Assembly (NCBI GenBank): GCA_016207605.1
Contig: JACQPJ010000028.1
Span: forward strand, 1-48,328
Direction: 5' to 3'
Length of the DNA: 48,328 nt
Source of the DNA: Elusimicrobiota bacterium
GTDB taxonomy: Bacteria > Elusimicrobiota > Elusimicrobia > UBA1565 > UBA9628
Shown here: positions 7,524 to 15,621 of the stretch, one piece after another
How the letters are laid out: every line of letters begins with the position of its first letter
Numbering within the stretch: the stretch's first letter is position 1
The notes under the pieces: generated by a model
What the model was told of the DNA's origin: nothing
Database searches by the model: none
Seen by the model: only the letters and a program-made list of their open reading frames with translations
Position numbers and translations under genes: made by a program

Positions 7524-8183
7524 ATGTCCCTGCAGGGCGACGTCGAGACGCGCTGTCCCTCCTGCGGCCGGGAGTTCGAGGCGCCGGTGTGGAGCTTCGT
7601 GCACGGCGGCCGGGACGAGGCCCTGCGCGAGCGCGTCAAGGCGCGCGAGTGCAACCTGCTTCTCTGCCCGGCCTGCGAGGCGGCCTTCACGCCCGAGGTC
7701 CCCTGGGTCTACTACGAGCCGGAGGCCGAGATCCTGGCCTTCGTTTTCCCCGAGTCCTTCCGCGCCGAGGAGGCGCGCTGGCGCGGCAAGATGCGCGAGG
7801 ACTTCGCGCAGATGCGCGGGCTCCTGGGCGATCGCCTGCCCGTGGACCTGGAGCCGGAGGTGTACTTCGGCTCGGAGGGGCTGGCCGAACTGCTTGAGGC
7901 CGAGGATTGGCGGCGCGACGAGCGCGACGTGATGGAGCACTATGCCCGGGAGCTGGGGCTCTCGCTCTACCGCGCCAGTCCGCGCTGGGCGCGCGCGCAC
8001 GCCGCCCCCTCCGAGCTGCCCTACCGCGGCGGCGGCCGCGCCACGCGCGCGGCGCTCCTGGAGGGCCTCAAGGCCCTGGTCGCGGCCAACGACCGGCTCG
8101 CGGCCTGGTCGGACTACCTGGCGGCGCTTGAGAAGGACGCCGCCGCGGGCCCGCCGCCGCCCGCGGCGGCGGCATTCCGTTGA
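7524..8183 (+). CDS. CpXC-domain protein
   Basis: 219 residues. The N-terminal half is a CpXC-type zinc-ribbon-like domain with CPSC (C11, C14), C43 and CPAC (C48, C51), followed by VPWVYYEPEAEILAFVFPES, a string typical of that domain. The C-terminal half is helical and ends in a low-complexity Pro/Ala tail. The function of CpXC proteins is not established; metal binding is inferred from the cysteines. The start ATG at 7524 follows cca-like gene spacing, and the stop is overlapped by the TTG start of the CCA-transferase, so the two are coupled. Confidence 0.8.
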   Translation: MSLQGDVETRCPSCGREFEAPVWSFVHGGRDEALRERVKARECNLLLCPACEAAFTPEVPWVYYEPEAEILAFVFPESFRAEEARWRGKMREDFAQMRGLLGDRLPVDLEPEVYFGSEGLAELLEAEDWRRDERDVMEHYARELGLSLYRASPRWARAHAAPSELPYRGGGRATRAALLEGLKALVAANDRLAAWSDYLAALEKDAAAGPPPPAAAAFR

Positions 8184-9355
8184 GCGCCCGCCCCGGCCTC
8201 GCCGTCCCCGCGCCCGCCGCGCGTCTGCTGGCGCCGCTGGCCGCCGAGGCGCGCCGCCGGGGGCTTGCGCTCTACGCCGTGGGCGGCTGCGTGCGCGACT
8301 GGCTGCTGGGCCGGCCGACCCTCGACCTGGATCTGGCCGTCGCCGGAGATCCGGACCCGATCGCGCGGGTCTGCGGCCGTCTCGTCGGCGGCAGGCCCGA
8401 GCCCTTCGGCCGCTTCGGGACGCGCCGCGTCGTCGGCCCGCGTTGGCGCGTGGACGTCGCCGCCACCCGGACGGAAGCCTACCCCGAGCCCGCCGCGCTG
8501 CCCGTCGTGGCCGCGACGGGCGTGCCCATCGAGCAGGACCTGCTCCGCCGCGACTTCACGATCAACAGCCTGGCCGCGCGCCTGGACGACGGCTCGCGCG
8601 CGCTCGCGGATCCTTGCGGCGGCCTGCGCGACTTGAAGGCGCGCATGGTCCGCGTCCTGCACGCCGACAGCTTCCGCGACGACCCCACCCGCGTCTTTCG
8701 CGCCGCGCGGTTTTTAGGGCGTTTTCGCTTCCGTCCCGCGCCGGGGCTCGTCGCGCGGGCGCGCGCCGCCCTTAAGGCGGGCCATGCCGCCCGTCTCTCG
8801 CGCCGCCGCCTGCTTCACGAGCTGGTCTGCCTGCTCGGCGAGAAGGACCCGCGTCCCGCCTTCGCCCTTCTTGCGCGCTGGGGCTATCTTTCGCTGTTCC
8901 ATCCGAAATTCCCAGCGCGCGCGGCGCTGCCGCCGGGCGTCGAGCCGCGCCTGGCCGCGCTGGCCCTGGCGCTGGGCCCCGAGAAGGGCCGCGACTTCGC
9001 GGATTCGTTTCCCTTCGAGCGCCGCTTTCGCGTCCGATTGCATGAGGCGTTGGCGCTCGCGTTCTCCGACAAGGCGCCGCGGGCCGCGCCGGACTCCCTG
9101 GCCCTGGCGGCCGCGCGCCGCGCGCTCCCCCGTCTGCCGCTCGCCGCCCTCAAGCCCTGCTTCCTGCGCGGCGAGGACCTGATCAAGGCCGCCCTCAAGC
9201 CCGGCCCGTCCTTCCATCGGATATTGGACGAGGCCGCCCGTTTGCAGCGCGCCGGCCGCCTCAAGTCCCGCGCCGCGGCCCTGGCCTGGCTGCGCGCAGA
9301 CGCCCCGCATAAGCGCGGATGGAATCAACTGGAAAACCCGTCGGGGAAAGGCTAA
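8180..9355 (+). CDS. tRNA CCA-transferase / poly(A) polymerase family nucleotidyltransferase
   Basis: 391 residues of the class II nucleotidyltransferase family that adds CCA ends to tRNA or A residues to RNA. The catalytic head shows YAVGGCVRDWLLGRPTLDLDLAV, with the GG...RD motif and the DLD metal-binding pair, then FGRFGTRRVV, DFTINSLAARL, and DDPTRVFRAARF, all classical motifs. No HD phosphohydrolase domain is visible in the C-terminal half. Sequence alone does not separate CCA-adding, A-adding and poly(A) forms. The start is TTG 8180, overlapping the CpXC stop as TTGA. Confidence 0.92.
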   Translation: MSARPGLAVPAPAARLLAPLAAEARRRGLALYAVGGCVRDWLLGRPTLDLDLAVAGDPDPIARVCGRLVGGRPEPFGRFGTRRVVGPRWRVDVAATRTEAYPEPAALPVVAATGVPIEQDLLRRDFTINSLAARLDDGSRALADPCGGLRDLKARMVRVLHADSFRDDPTRVFRAARFLGRFRFRPAPGLVARARAALKAGHAARLSRRRLLHELVCLLGEKDPRPAFALLARWGYLSLFHPKFPARAALPPGVEPRLAALALALGPEKGRDFADSFPFERRFRVRLHEALALAFSDKAPRAAPDSLALAAARRALPRLPLAALKPCFLRGEDLIKAALKPGPSFHRILDEAARLQRAGRLKSRAAALAWLRADAPHKRGWNQLENPSGKG

Positions 9356-9367
9356 AATCCCGGCGCA

Positions 9368-10438
9368 ATGGGCGGCCAAGACGTCGTGTTCTCGGGCATG
9401 CGCCCGACGGGGCGTCTGCACGTCGGCAACTATTGGGGCGCCCTGAAGAATTGGGTGGCGCTTCAGGATCGCTATCCCTGCTTCTTCTCCATCGTGGACT
9501 GGCATATGCTCACGACGGGGTACATGGACACCTCCCATCTCAACGACGACGTCCGCGAGATGGCGCTGGACTGGCTGGCGGCAGGGCTCGACCCCGCCAA
9601 GTGCGTGATCTTCCGGCAGTCCGACGTGCCCGAGCACGCGGAGCTGACGCTGCTGCTCGCGATGGTCACGCCGCTCTCCGCGCTGGAGAACAACCCGACG
9701 TGGAAGGAGCAGCTCCAGGAGTTGGCCAAGACGAAGGCGTCCCCGGCGTCCAGGGGCGCGGCCGCCGGCCGGGGCGGCGTCCCAAGGGCGGCCTACGAAC
9801 TGCGCACCTACGGGTTCCTCGGCTATCCCGTCATGCAGGCCTCCGACATTCTGATGTACCGCGGCACGAAGGTGCCGGTGGGTCAGGACCAGCTTCCGCA
9901 TCTGGAGCTTTCGCGCGAGATCGCGCGCCGGTTCAACCACGCCTTCGGCCCGGTCTTCCCCGAGCCCCAGCCCCTGCTCACGCCGACGCCGAAGGTCCCC
10001 GGCCTCGACGGGCGCAAGATGTCGAAGTCGTACGCGAACGCCGTGGATCTCTACGAGACGGAGGCCGCGCTCAAAACCAAGGTCCTGGCGGCCTACACCG
10101 ATCCCACGCGCGCGACCGCGACGTCCCCGGGCCACCCGGAGCCCTGCCCCGAGAACCCGCCGGGCTGTTCCGTGTACGCCCTGCACGCCTTGTACGCGGA
10201 CGCGGCGTTTTTGGCGCGGCGCGGGGACGAATGCCGGAACGGCCGCATCGGCTGCGCGGCCTGCAAGAAGGACCTGCTCGCCGAGATGTCGGGTCCCTTC
10301 GCGGAGTTCCGCCGCCGCCGGGACGAGGCGGCGCGCTCGGGGCGGGCCGAGGCCGTCCTGGCCGAGGGCGCGGCCAAGGCGCGCGCGGCCGCCCGCAAGA
10401 CCATGGCCGAGGTGCGCCGGGCGATGAGGATCGCGTGA
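9368..10438 (+). CDS. trpS: Tryptophanyl-tRNA synthetase
   Basis: 356 residues, class I aminoacyl-tRNA synthetase charging tRNA-Trp. The HIGH-type signature is GRLHVGNYWGAL (HVGN at residues 18-21) and the second signature KMSKS sits at about 217-221. SIVDWHMLTT, QASDILMY and VGQDQLPHLELSREIARRFN are typical TrpRS segments. A Gly/Ala/Arg-rich insert of about 20 residues (around 125-142) and a cysteine-bearing stretch CRNGRIGCAACKKD near residue 290 are additions or variants. The start ATG is 12 bases after the CCA-transferase stop. Confidence 0.97.
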   Translation: MGGQDVVFSGMRPTGRLHVGNYWGALKNWVALQDRYPCFFSIVDWHMLTTGYMDTSHLNDDVREMALDWLAAGLDPAKCVIFRQSDVPEHAELTLLLAMVTPLSALENNPTWKEQLQELAKTKASPASRGAAAGRGGVPRAAYELRTYGFLGYPVMQASDILMYRGTKVPVGQDQLPHLELSREIARRFNHAFGPVFPEPQPLLTPTPKVPGLDGRKMSKSYANAVDLYETEAALKTKVLAAYTDPTRATATSPGHPEPCPENPPGCSVYALHALYADAAFLARRGDECRNGRIGCAACKKDLLAEMSGPFAEFRRRRDEAARSGRAEAVLAEGAAKARAAARKTMAEVRRAMRIA

Positions 10439-11250
10439 ACCCGGCCGAGAAGCCCTACCAGGTGACTCTGGACCTTTTCGAGGGGCCCCTCGACCTCCTG
10501 CTTTTCCTCGTCAAGAGGGACGACCTCGACATCCACAACGTCCCCATCGCGCACATCACCCGGGAGTACCTCGCCTACCTGGGGCTCATGAAGGAGCTCA
10601 ACCTCGACGTCGCGGGCGAATTCCTGGTCATGGCCGCCACGCTGATGGCCTACAAGGCCCGCGCGCTCCTGCCCAGCGCGGGCTCGGGCGAGGAGGACGA
10701 GGGTCCGGATCCGGCCATGGAGCTGGCGCAGAAGCTCCTCGAGTACCAGAAGTTCAAGGAAGCCTCCAAGTTCCTCGCCGGCCGCGCCGCGGAGATGTCG
10801 CGCGTCTTCTTCCGCGGCGCTCCCCGCTTCGAGGAGGCGGACAAAGCCCCGAACGTCTCCCTCTTCGGCCTGCTGGAGCATCTGCGCGGCATCTTGGCGG
10901 GCGCCGAGGACGCCGCGTCGCGGGAGGTCGCGGGAGAGGAGTTTCCCATCGAGGAGAAGATGGAGAAGCTCCTGGCCCTGCTGGCCGACCGTCCGATGAT
11001 CGCCTGGACGGAGCTCTTCGCCGGCGAGCGCCGGCGCCGCGGCATCATCGCCTGCTTCCTGGCCCTCCTCGAGCTGGTCAAGCTGCAGAAGGTCTTCGTG
11101 CGCCAGGACGACAATTTTTCCCTCATCCGCATCTTCAAGAAGGAGGCTTCCCTTGATGACGCCCGCCCCGTCCCCGGAGACCCCGGATATTCCGCCGAGT
11201 CCGCAGGCCCCGGAGAGCCCGCAGGACCCGACGCCCGCCTCGGAGCTTGA
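10435..11250 (+). CDS. scpA: Segregation and condensation protein A
   Basis: 271 residues. ScpA is the kleisin of the bacterial SMC condensin complex. The N-terminus QVTLDLFEGPLDLLLFLVK and IAHITREYLAY are diagnostic. The C-terminal winged helix (RRGIIACFLALLELVKLQKVFVRQ) ends near residue 235-242. After that come about 32 extra residues, Pro/Gly/Ala-rich, encoded in the region that overlaps scpB in another frame. GTG start overlaps the trpS stop as GTGA. The late stop gives a 95-base overlap with scpB, unusual even for this window. Confidence 0.95.
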   Translation: MNPAEKPYQVTLDLFEGPLDLLLFLVKRDDLDIHNVPIAHITREYLAYLGLMKELNLDVAGEFLVMAATLMAYKARALLPSAGSGEEDEGPDPAMELAQKLLEYQKFKEASKFLAGRAAEMSRVFFRGAPRFEEADKAPNVSLFGLLEHLRGILAGAEDAASREVAGEEFPIEEKMEKLLALLADRPMIAWTELFAGERRRRGIIACFLALLELVKLQKVFVRQDDNFSLIRIFKKEASLDDARPVPGDPGYSAESAGPGEPAGPDARLGA

Positions 11251-11896
11251 GGCCGCCGCGCCGGGCGGGCCCGCGCCCGCCGAGGACCCGGCGCTGCTGC
11301 GCCGCGCCTTGGAGGGCCTGCTCTTCGCCACCGACCGGCCCCTCTCAGCCGGCGAGCTGGGGCGCATCCTCGGGCTCAAGGACCAGGAGCGCGTCGTGGC
11401 CGCGGTCGACGAGCTGCGCCGGGATTTGGAGGCCGCGGGGGGCGGCTACCACCTTCTGGCCGTGGCCGAGGGCTGGCAGATGGCGACGCGTCCGGAGTTG
11501 GCGCCCTACCTGCGCCGGCTCTTCGCCGACCGCGCGACCATGCGCCTGTCCACCGCCGCCCAGGAGACGCTGGCCATCGTCGCCTACAAGCAGCCTCTCA
11601 CCCGCGCGGAGATCGAGGAGATCCGCGGCGTGGAGGTGATCGCGGCCCTGGAGACCATCCTCGAGAAGCGCCTGGCCAAGGTCGTGGGCCGCAAGGAGAC
11701 CGTCGGCCGCCCGCTCATGTACGGCACTACGCCCGAGTTCCTGCGCCACTTCGGCCTGAGGAGCATCGAGGACCTGCCGCCCTTGGACGACTTCGCTCCC
11801 GCGGACGCGGACTCCGCGGCCCCGCCGCCCGCCGTGCCCGCGCCGGCCGCGGCCGCCGCGGAGGGCGGGGACGCCGACCCCCTCTGGCCCCGGTGA
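11156..11896 (+). CDS. scpB: Segregation and condensation protein B
   Basis: 246 residues from ATG 11156 (TTG 11153 is one codon earlier). AGGAGG at 11141-11146 is well placed. ScpB is the winged-helix KITE subunit of the SMC-ScpA-ScpB condensin. A disordered Pro/Glu-rich N-terminus of about 40 residues precedes the domain core: LEGLLFATDRPLSAGELGRI, YHLLAVAEGWQMATRPELAPYL, LSTAAQETLAIVAYKQPLTR, and the closing GRPLMYGTTPEFLRHFGL. The Pro/Ala-rich C-terminal tail is not part of the usual domain. It lies in one transcript with scpA and overlaps its 3' end. Confidence 0.95.
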   Translation: MTPAPSPETPDIPPSPQAPESPQDPTPASELEAAAPGGPAPAEDPALLRRALEGLLFATDRPLSAGELGRILGLKDQERVVAAVDELRRDLEAAGGGYHLLAVAEGWQMATRPELAPYLRRLFADRATMRLSTAAQETLAIVAYKQPLTRAEIEEIRGVEVIAALETILEKRLAKVVGRKETVGRPLMYGTTPEFLRHFGLRSIEDLPPLDDFAPADADSAAPPPAVPAPAAAAAEGGDADPLWPR

Positions 11897-11906
11897 GGAG
11901 CCGGCG

Positions 11907-13367
11907 CTGAAGCTCCTCTTCGTCGCGAGCGAGGCGGTCCCCTTCTGCAAGACGGGGGGGCTGGCCGACGCGGCGGCAGGGCTGGCGCGCCGCCTGGGCG
12001 GCCTGGGCCATGAGGTCCTGCTGGTCCTGCCCGGCTACCGGGCCGCGCGCGCGGCGGCGGCCGGGGCGGGCGCGCCGCGCCCTCTCGGGGTGCCCTTCGC
12101 CGGCGGGACCGTCTCGGCCGGCCTGCGCGTCCTGCGCGGCGGCGTCACGGCCGCTTTCGTGGAGCATCCGCCGTTTTTCGACCGGGCGGGCCTCTACGGA
12201 GAGGCGGGGCGCGACTACGAGGACAACGGCGACCGCTTCGCGTTCTTCGCGCGCGCCGCCCTGGAGGCCGCCAAGGCCGAGGGCTTCCGCCCCGACGTCG
12301 TGCACGCCCACGACTGGCAGGCAGGCCTGGCCTGCGCGCATCTCAAGCGGACGTTCGCCCGCGACCCTCATTTCGCCGCCGCCGGCTGCGTGTTCACGGT
12401 CCACAACCTGGCCTATCAAGGCAATTTCCCGCGCGCCGCCCTGGAGCGCGCCGGCTTCGGGCCGGAGGAGTGGGCCGAGGAGGGCCTGGAGTTCCACGGC
12501 CGCGTCAGCTATCTCAAGGCGGGCCTCGCCTACGCCGACCGGCTCACCACGGTGAGCCCCGCCTACGCCCGCGAGATCCAGGAGTCCGGCGCGCGCGGCT
12601 TCGGCTTCGAGGAGCTCCTGCGCCGGCGCTCCGCCGTCTTGAGCGGCGTGCTCAACGGGCTGGACACGCAGGCCTGGGATCCGTCCCGCGACGCGGCGCT
12701 CCCGCGCCGCTACGGCCCCGCGGACGCGGCCGCCGGGAAGGCGGCCTGCAAGGAGGCGCTGCGGCGCGAGTGCGGGCTCGCGGCGCTCTCCGACCGGCCG
12801 CTTCTGGGCGTCGTCTCGCGTCTGGACCCGCAGAAGGGGCTGGACCTCGTCTTGTCCGCGGTCGAGCCGCGTCTGGACCGCGTCCAGCTCGTCGCGCTCG
12901 GCTCGGGAGACCCCGCGCTGGCGCGGGCGTTCGCCGCGCTGGCCGGCTGCCGGCCGGACGCCGCGGCCTTCCGCGGCGCCTTCGACGAGGGCTTCTCGCG
13001 CCGGGTGTACGCGGCCTGCGACCTGTTTCTGATGCCCTCGCGCTTCGAGCCCTGCGGGCTCAGCCAGCTCATCGCGATGCGCTACGGCGCCGTGCCCGTG
13101 GCCGCGCGCACCGGCGGGCTGGCGGACACCGTTTTCGAGGAGGATGCCCCCGGGCGCCCGGCCAACGGATTCCTATGCCCCCCGGACGACGCCGCGGGCC
13201 TGGCCGCCGCGCTCGACCGCGCCCTGGCCGCCTGGCCCGGCCCGGCCTGGCGCGCCCGCGCGCGCGCCGGGATGGCCGGGGACTATTCCTGGGACCGCGC
13301 CGCGGCGGACTATCTCGCGATCTACCGCGCGGCGTCGCGGGCGGGCCGCGAGGAGGCGCGGGCGTGA
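11907..13367 (+). CDS. glgA: Glycogen synthase GlgA (ADP-glucose, GT5), CTG start
   Basis: 486 residues if begun at CTG 11907. The encoded LKLLFVASEAVPFCKTGGLADAA is the standard GlgA N-terminus, with the ADP-glucose-binding KTGGL (K15). No ATG, GTG or TTG is in frame upstream of it. GAGGAG at 11895-11900, six bases before the CTG, is an ideal ribosome site, so CTG initiation is well supported. Further landmarks are VHAHDWQAGL, FTVHNLAYQG, TTVSPAYAREI, GVVSRLDPQKGLDL and the active-site MPSRFEPCGLSQLIAMRYG. The nearest conventional start, GTG 12090, would delete the substrate loop. Makes alpha-1,4-glucan. Confidence 0.93.
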   Translation: MKLLFVASEAVPFCKTGGLADAAAGLARRLGGLGHEVLLVLPGYRAARAAAAGAGAPRPLGVPFAGGTVSAGLRVLRGGVTAAFVEHPPFFDRAGLYGEAGRDYEDNGDRFAFFARAALEAAKAEGFRPDVVHAHDWQAGLACAHLKRTFARDPHFAAAGCVFTVHNLAYQGNFPRAALERAGFGPEEWAEEGLEFHGRVSYLKAGLAYADRLTTVSPAYAREIQESGARGFGFEELLRRRSAVLSGVLNGLDTQAWDPSRDAALPRRYGPADAAAGKAACKEALRRECGLAALSDRPLLGVVSRLDPQKGLDLVLSAVEPRLDRVQLVALGSGDPALARAFAALAGCRPDAAAFRGAFDEGFSRRVYAACDLFLMPSRFEPCGLSQLIAMRYGAVPVAARTGGLADTVFEEDAPGRPANGFLCPPDDAAGLAAALDRALAAWPGPAWRARARAGMAGDYSWDRAAADYLAIYRAASRAGREEARA

Positions 13368-14887
13368 GCGCGGGCTGGATCGGGCGCTTGGGGCCGCCGG
13401 CCCTGCTGGCGTCGGCCCTGGCCTGCGCTTGGGCGGGCTGGCGGCGCGCGCCGGCGCGGGCGGCGCTGGCCGCCGTGGACGCGCGGGAGTTCGCGGCCCT
13501 GGCCGGCCGCGAGCCCGCCGCCGCCGGAGACCTCTGGGAGCGGCTCAAGATCATGGGCGTCTCGGCCGCGCTGCTGCGCGAGGAGACCCTGGCCGACCTC
13601 GCGGCGCGCGGGGAGGTCCTCTCCTTCGGCTCCGCCGAGGTCGAGAAGTGGCGGGCGGCGGGCTTGGTCGCGCCGGACTCGCCCCTGCGCGGAGGCACCC
13701 TCTGGGCCCGCGATCCGCGCGCGCTGGAGCGGGCGGCCGCGGCCCTGGCGGTCCGCGGCGTGGACGCGGCGACGACGTCCTTCGCCGGCGCGCGCGCGCT
13801 GGCCCTGCCGGCCGGGATCGATCCCGCCGCATTTCCGGCGGGGTTCCAGCCGGCCGCGGTCGAGGCGCTGGCCTCGGCCGGCCTGCTGCCCGTGGCGGAG
13901 CCCGCGGGCGCGACGGCGGAGGTCGTGGGGCAGGCGTTCCGGGTTCGGACCCTGCCCGCGGACGCGTCCGCGGCCGACGTCCTGCGCGCGGCCTACGGCC
14001 GTCCCCTGCGCCTGATCGTCTTCCGTCCGCGCCCGGGCCTGGATTTGGAGGCCCAGCTCGACGCTTTGCGCGCGTCCCTGCGCGTCCTGCGCGCCGCGGG
14101 CTTGCCCGCGGTCCCGCCGCCGCCCGCGCCGCCGCCGGCGGAGCCCGCTCCCGTTCGGCGCGCGCGTCTGGCGCTGGTTTGGCTCCTGGGGGCCTTGGGC
14201 CCCCTGGCCGCGGTGCGCGCGGCGCTGGAGGGCGCGCGCCGCGCGCGGCCCCTGGCGTGCCGCTTCGCCGCGGCGGCGCCCGCAGGACAGGTGCTGGCGG
14301 GCTTGGCCGCGGCCCAGGCCGCGGCCGCCCTCGCGGGTCTGGCCGCGCTCGGCGTCTCGCCCGCGGGCTGGAACGGGAGCGGGGACCGCGCCTGGATGCT
14401 GTGGACGTGGTGCGCGCCGCTGGCCGCGGGCGGGGCGATCCTCTTGGGCGCCAAGCCTCCCGGCGGGCGCTTTTGGTCCTCGCCGGTCAGGCGGGGGGAC
14501 GTCGCCGCGGCCGCGGGCCTGGCGCTGGCCGCGGCCCTGCTGCTGGCGCCGCGCGTTTTTCTGCGCCTGCCGGCGCTTTGGGACGAGGTCGAGCGCCTGC
14601 CGGCGCCGTGGTGGTGGGCCTGGCGCTGGCGCGAGGCCGCGCTCGGCGTCCCCGCCCTCGTCGTCGCCTTGTTCCAGATCGAGGCCGCGGCGGCCCGCCC
14701 TTCCGAGCCGCCGTCGGATCCCCGGGCCTGGCTTTGGCTCGGCCTGCTGGCGCCGGCGGGGATGATCGCGGCGCTGGGCAGCGGGGTGCCGGCGCCCGTC
14801 GTGCTGGCGCACGGCGCCGGGGCCTGCGTCCTGGGCGCCGCGCTCGCCGCCGTCCTGGCCGGGCTGCGGGGGCTGTGGAAGCGATGA
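13364..14887 (+). CDS. DUF5693-like polytopic membrane protein
   Basis: 507 residues. GTG 13364 overlaps the glgA stop as GTGA. An N-terminal anchor is followed by an extracytoplasmic domain (to about residue 235) with LWERLKIMGVSAALLREETLADLAARGEV, resembling the DUF5693 signature in which a G-V-x-A-V-x-E-E-T-L core recurs. A Pro-rich linker (PPPPAPPPAEP) leads into a C-terminal half of about seven or eight hydrophobic segments. Function unknown. Position next to ftsX and the envC-like gene hints at an envelope role; that is inference. Confidence 0.65.
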   Translation: MSAGWIGRLGPPALLASALACAWAGWRRAPARAALAAVDAREFAALAGREPAAAGDLWERLKIMGVSAALLREETLADLAARGEVLSFGSAEVEKWRAAGLVAPDSPLRGGTLWARDPRALERAAAALAVRGVDAATTSFAGARALALPAGIDPAAFPAGFQPAAVEALASAGLLPVAEPAGATAEVVGQAFRVRTLPADASAADVLRAAYGRPLRLIVFRPRPGLDLEAQLDALRASLRVLRAAGLPAVPPPPAPPPAEPAPVRRARLALVWLLGALGPLAAVRAALEGARRARPLACRFAAAAPAGQVLAGLAAAQAAAALAGLAALGVSPAGWNGSGDRAWMLWTWCAPLAAGGAILLGAKPPGGRFWSSPVRRGDVAAAAGLALAAALLLAPRVFLRLPALWDEVERLPAPWWWAWRWREAALGVPALVVALFQIEAAAARPSEPPSDPRAWLWLGLLAPAGMIAALGSGVPAPVVLAHGAGACVLGAALAAVLAGLRGLWKR

Positions 14888-15621
14888 AGTCCCGCGCCCT
14901 CTGGGTCTTCGCCTTCGCCGCGGCGGCGGGGCTGGCCGCCCAGACCCTTCTGGTCCTGGAGCGTCAATGCCGGCGCCTGGAGGACGTTCTGGCCGGCGAC
15001 CTGCGCGTGGTCTTTTTCCTGCGCTCGCCGCTCGAGGAGAGCCGCCGCAAGATCGCGGAGGAGACCCTGCGCGCCCAGCCCGAGGCGGCCGAGGTGCGCT
15101 ACGTTTCCCCCGGGCAGGCCTTGGCTTTCCTGCGCCGCGAGGACCCGGAGCTCGTGGACGCGGTCGCCCTCGTGGGCGACAACCCCCTGCCCGGCGCCTT
15201 CGAGGTCAAGCCCGCCTCCGAGTCGCTGTCGCGCCTCGCCGCCTGGATCGGCGCCGCGCAGGGGCTGGGCGATTGGTCGGACGTGCGCTGGAAGCCGGCG
15301 CAATTGGCGGCCGCGCTGCGCGCGCGCCTTTACGCGCGCTGGCTGCGCTTGATGCTGAGCAGCCTGCTCTGCGCGGCCGCGGGCCTGGCCCTGTGGGCCC
15401 TGGCGCGGCGCCTGCGCCGCGGCGGCGCCGACGAGGCGGCGCTGGCGCTGGCCGGCGCCCTGGGAGGCGCGGCGGGGCTGGCGCTGGGAGCGCTCGCGGC
15501 GTGGCCTCTCGCCCGCGCCGGGCCGCTGTGGTCCTGGCCGCCGGCCTGGACCCAGGCGCTGGTCGCGGCCGCCTGCGCGGCCCTGGGCTGGTCTCTCTCC
15601 CTATGGCGCGCCGAGCCGTGA
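14884..15621 (+). CDS. ftsX: FtsX-like cell division permease protein
   Basis: 245 residues, shorter than the usual 290-330. The FtsX layout is visible: an N-terminal transmembrane helix, an extracytoplasmic domain with DLRVVFFLRSPLEESRRKIAEE, AEVRYVSPGQALAFLRRE and NPLPGAFEVK, and three C-terminal membrane segments (from about residue 155). FtsX transmits an FtsE ATP cycle to periplasmic amidase activators such as EnvC. No ftsE is adjacent, which is unusual. ATG 14884 overlaps the previous stop as ATGA; the next gene starts 19 bases inside its 3' end. Confidence 0.8.
   Translation: MKSRALWVFAFAAAAGLAAQTLLVLERQCRRLEDVLAGDLRVVFFLRSPLEESRRKIAEETLRAQPEAAEVRYVSPGQALAFLRREDPELVDAVALVGDNPLPGAFEVKPASESLSRLAAWIGAAQGLGDWSDVRWKPAQLAAALRARLYARWLRLMLSSLLCAAAGLALWALARRLRRGGADEAALALAGALGGAAGLALGALAAWPLARAGPLWSWPPAWTQALVAAACAALGWSLSLWRAEP

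Noticed and set aside
12090-13367. glgA beginning at GTG 12090
   Set aside because: It would remove the KTGGL substrate loop and about 60 conserved residues; CTG 11907 with GAGGAG fits better.
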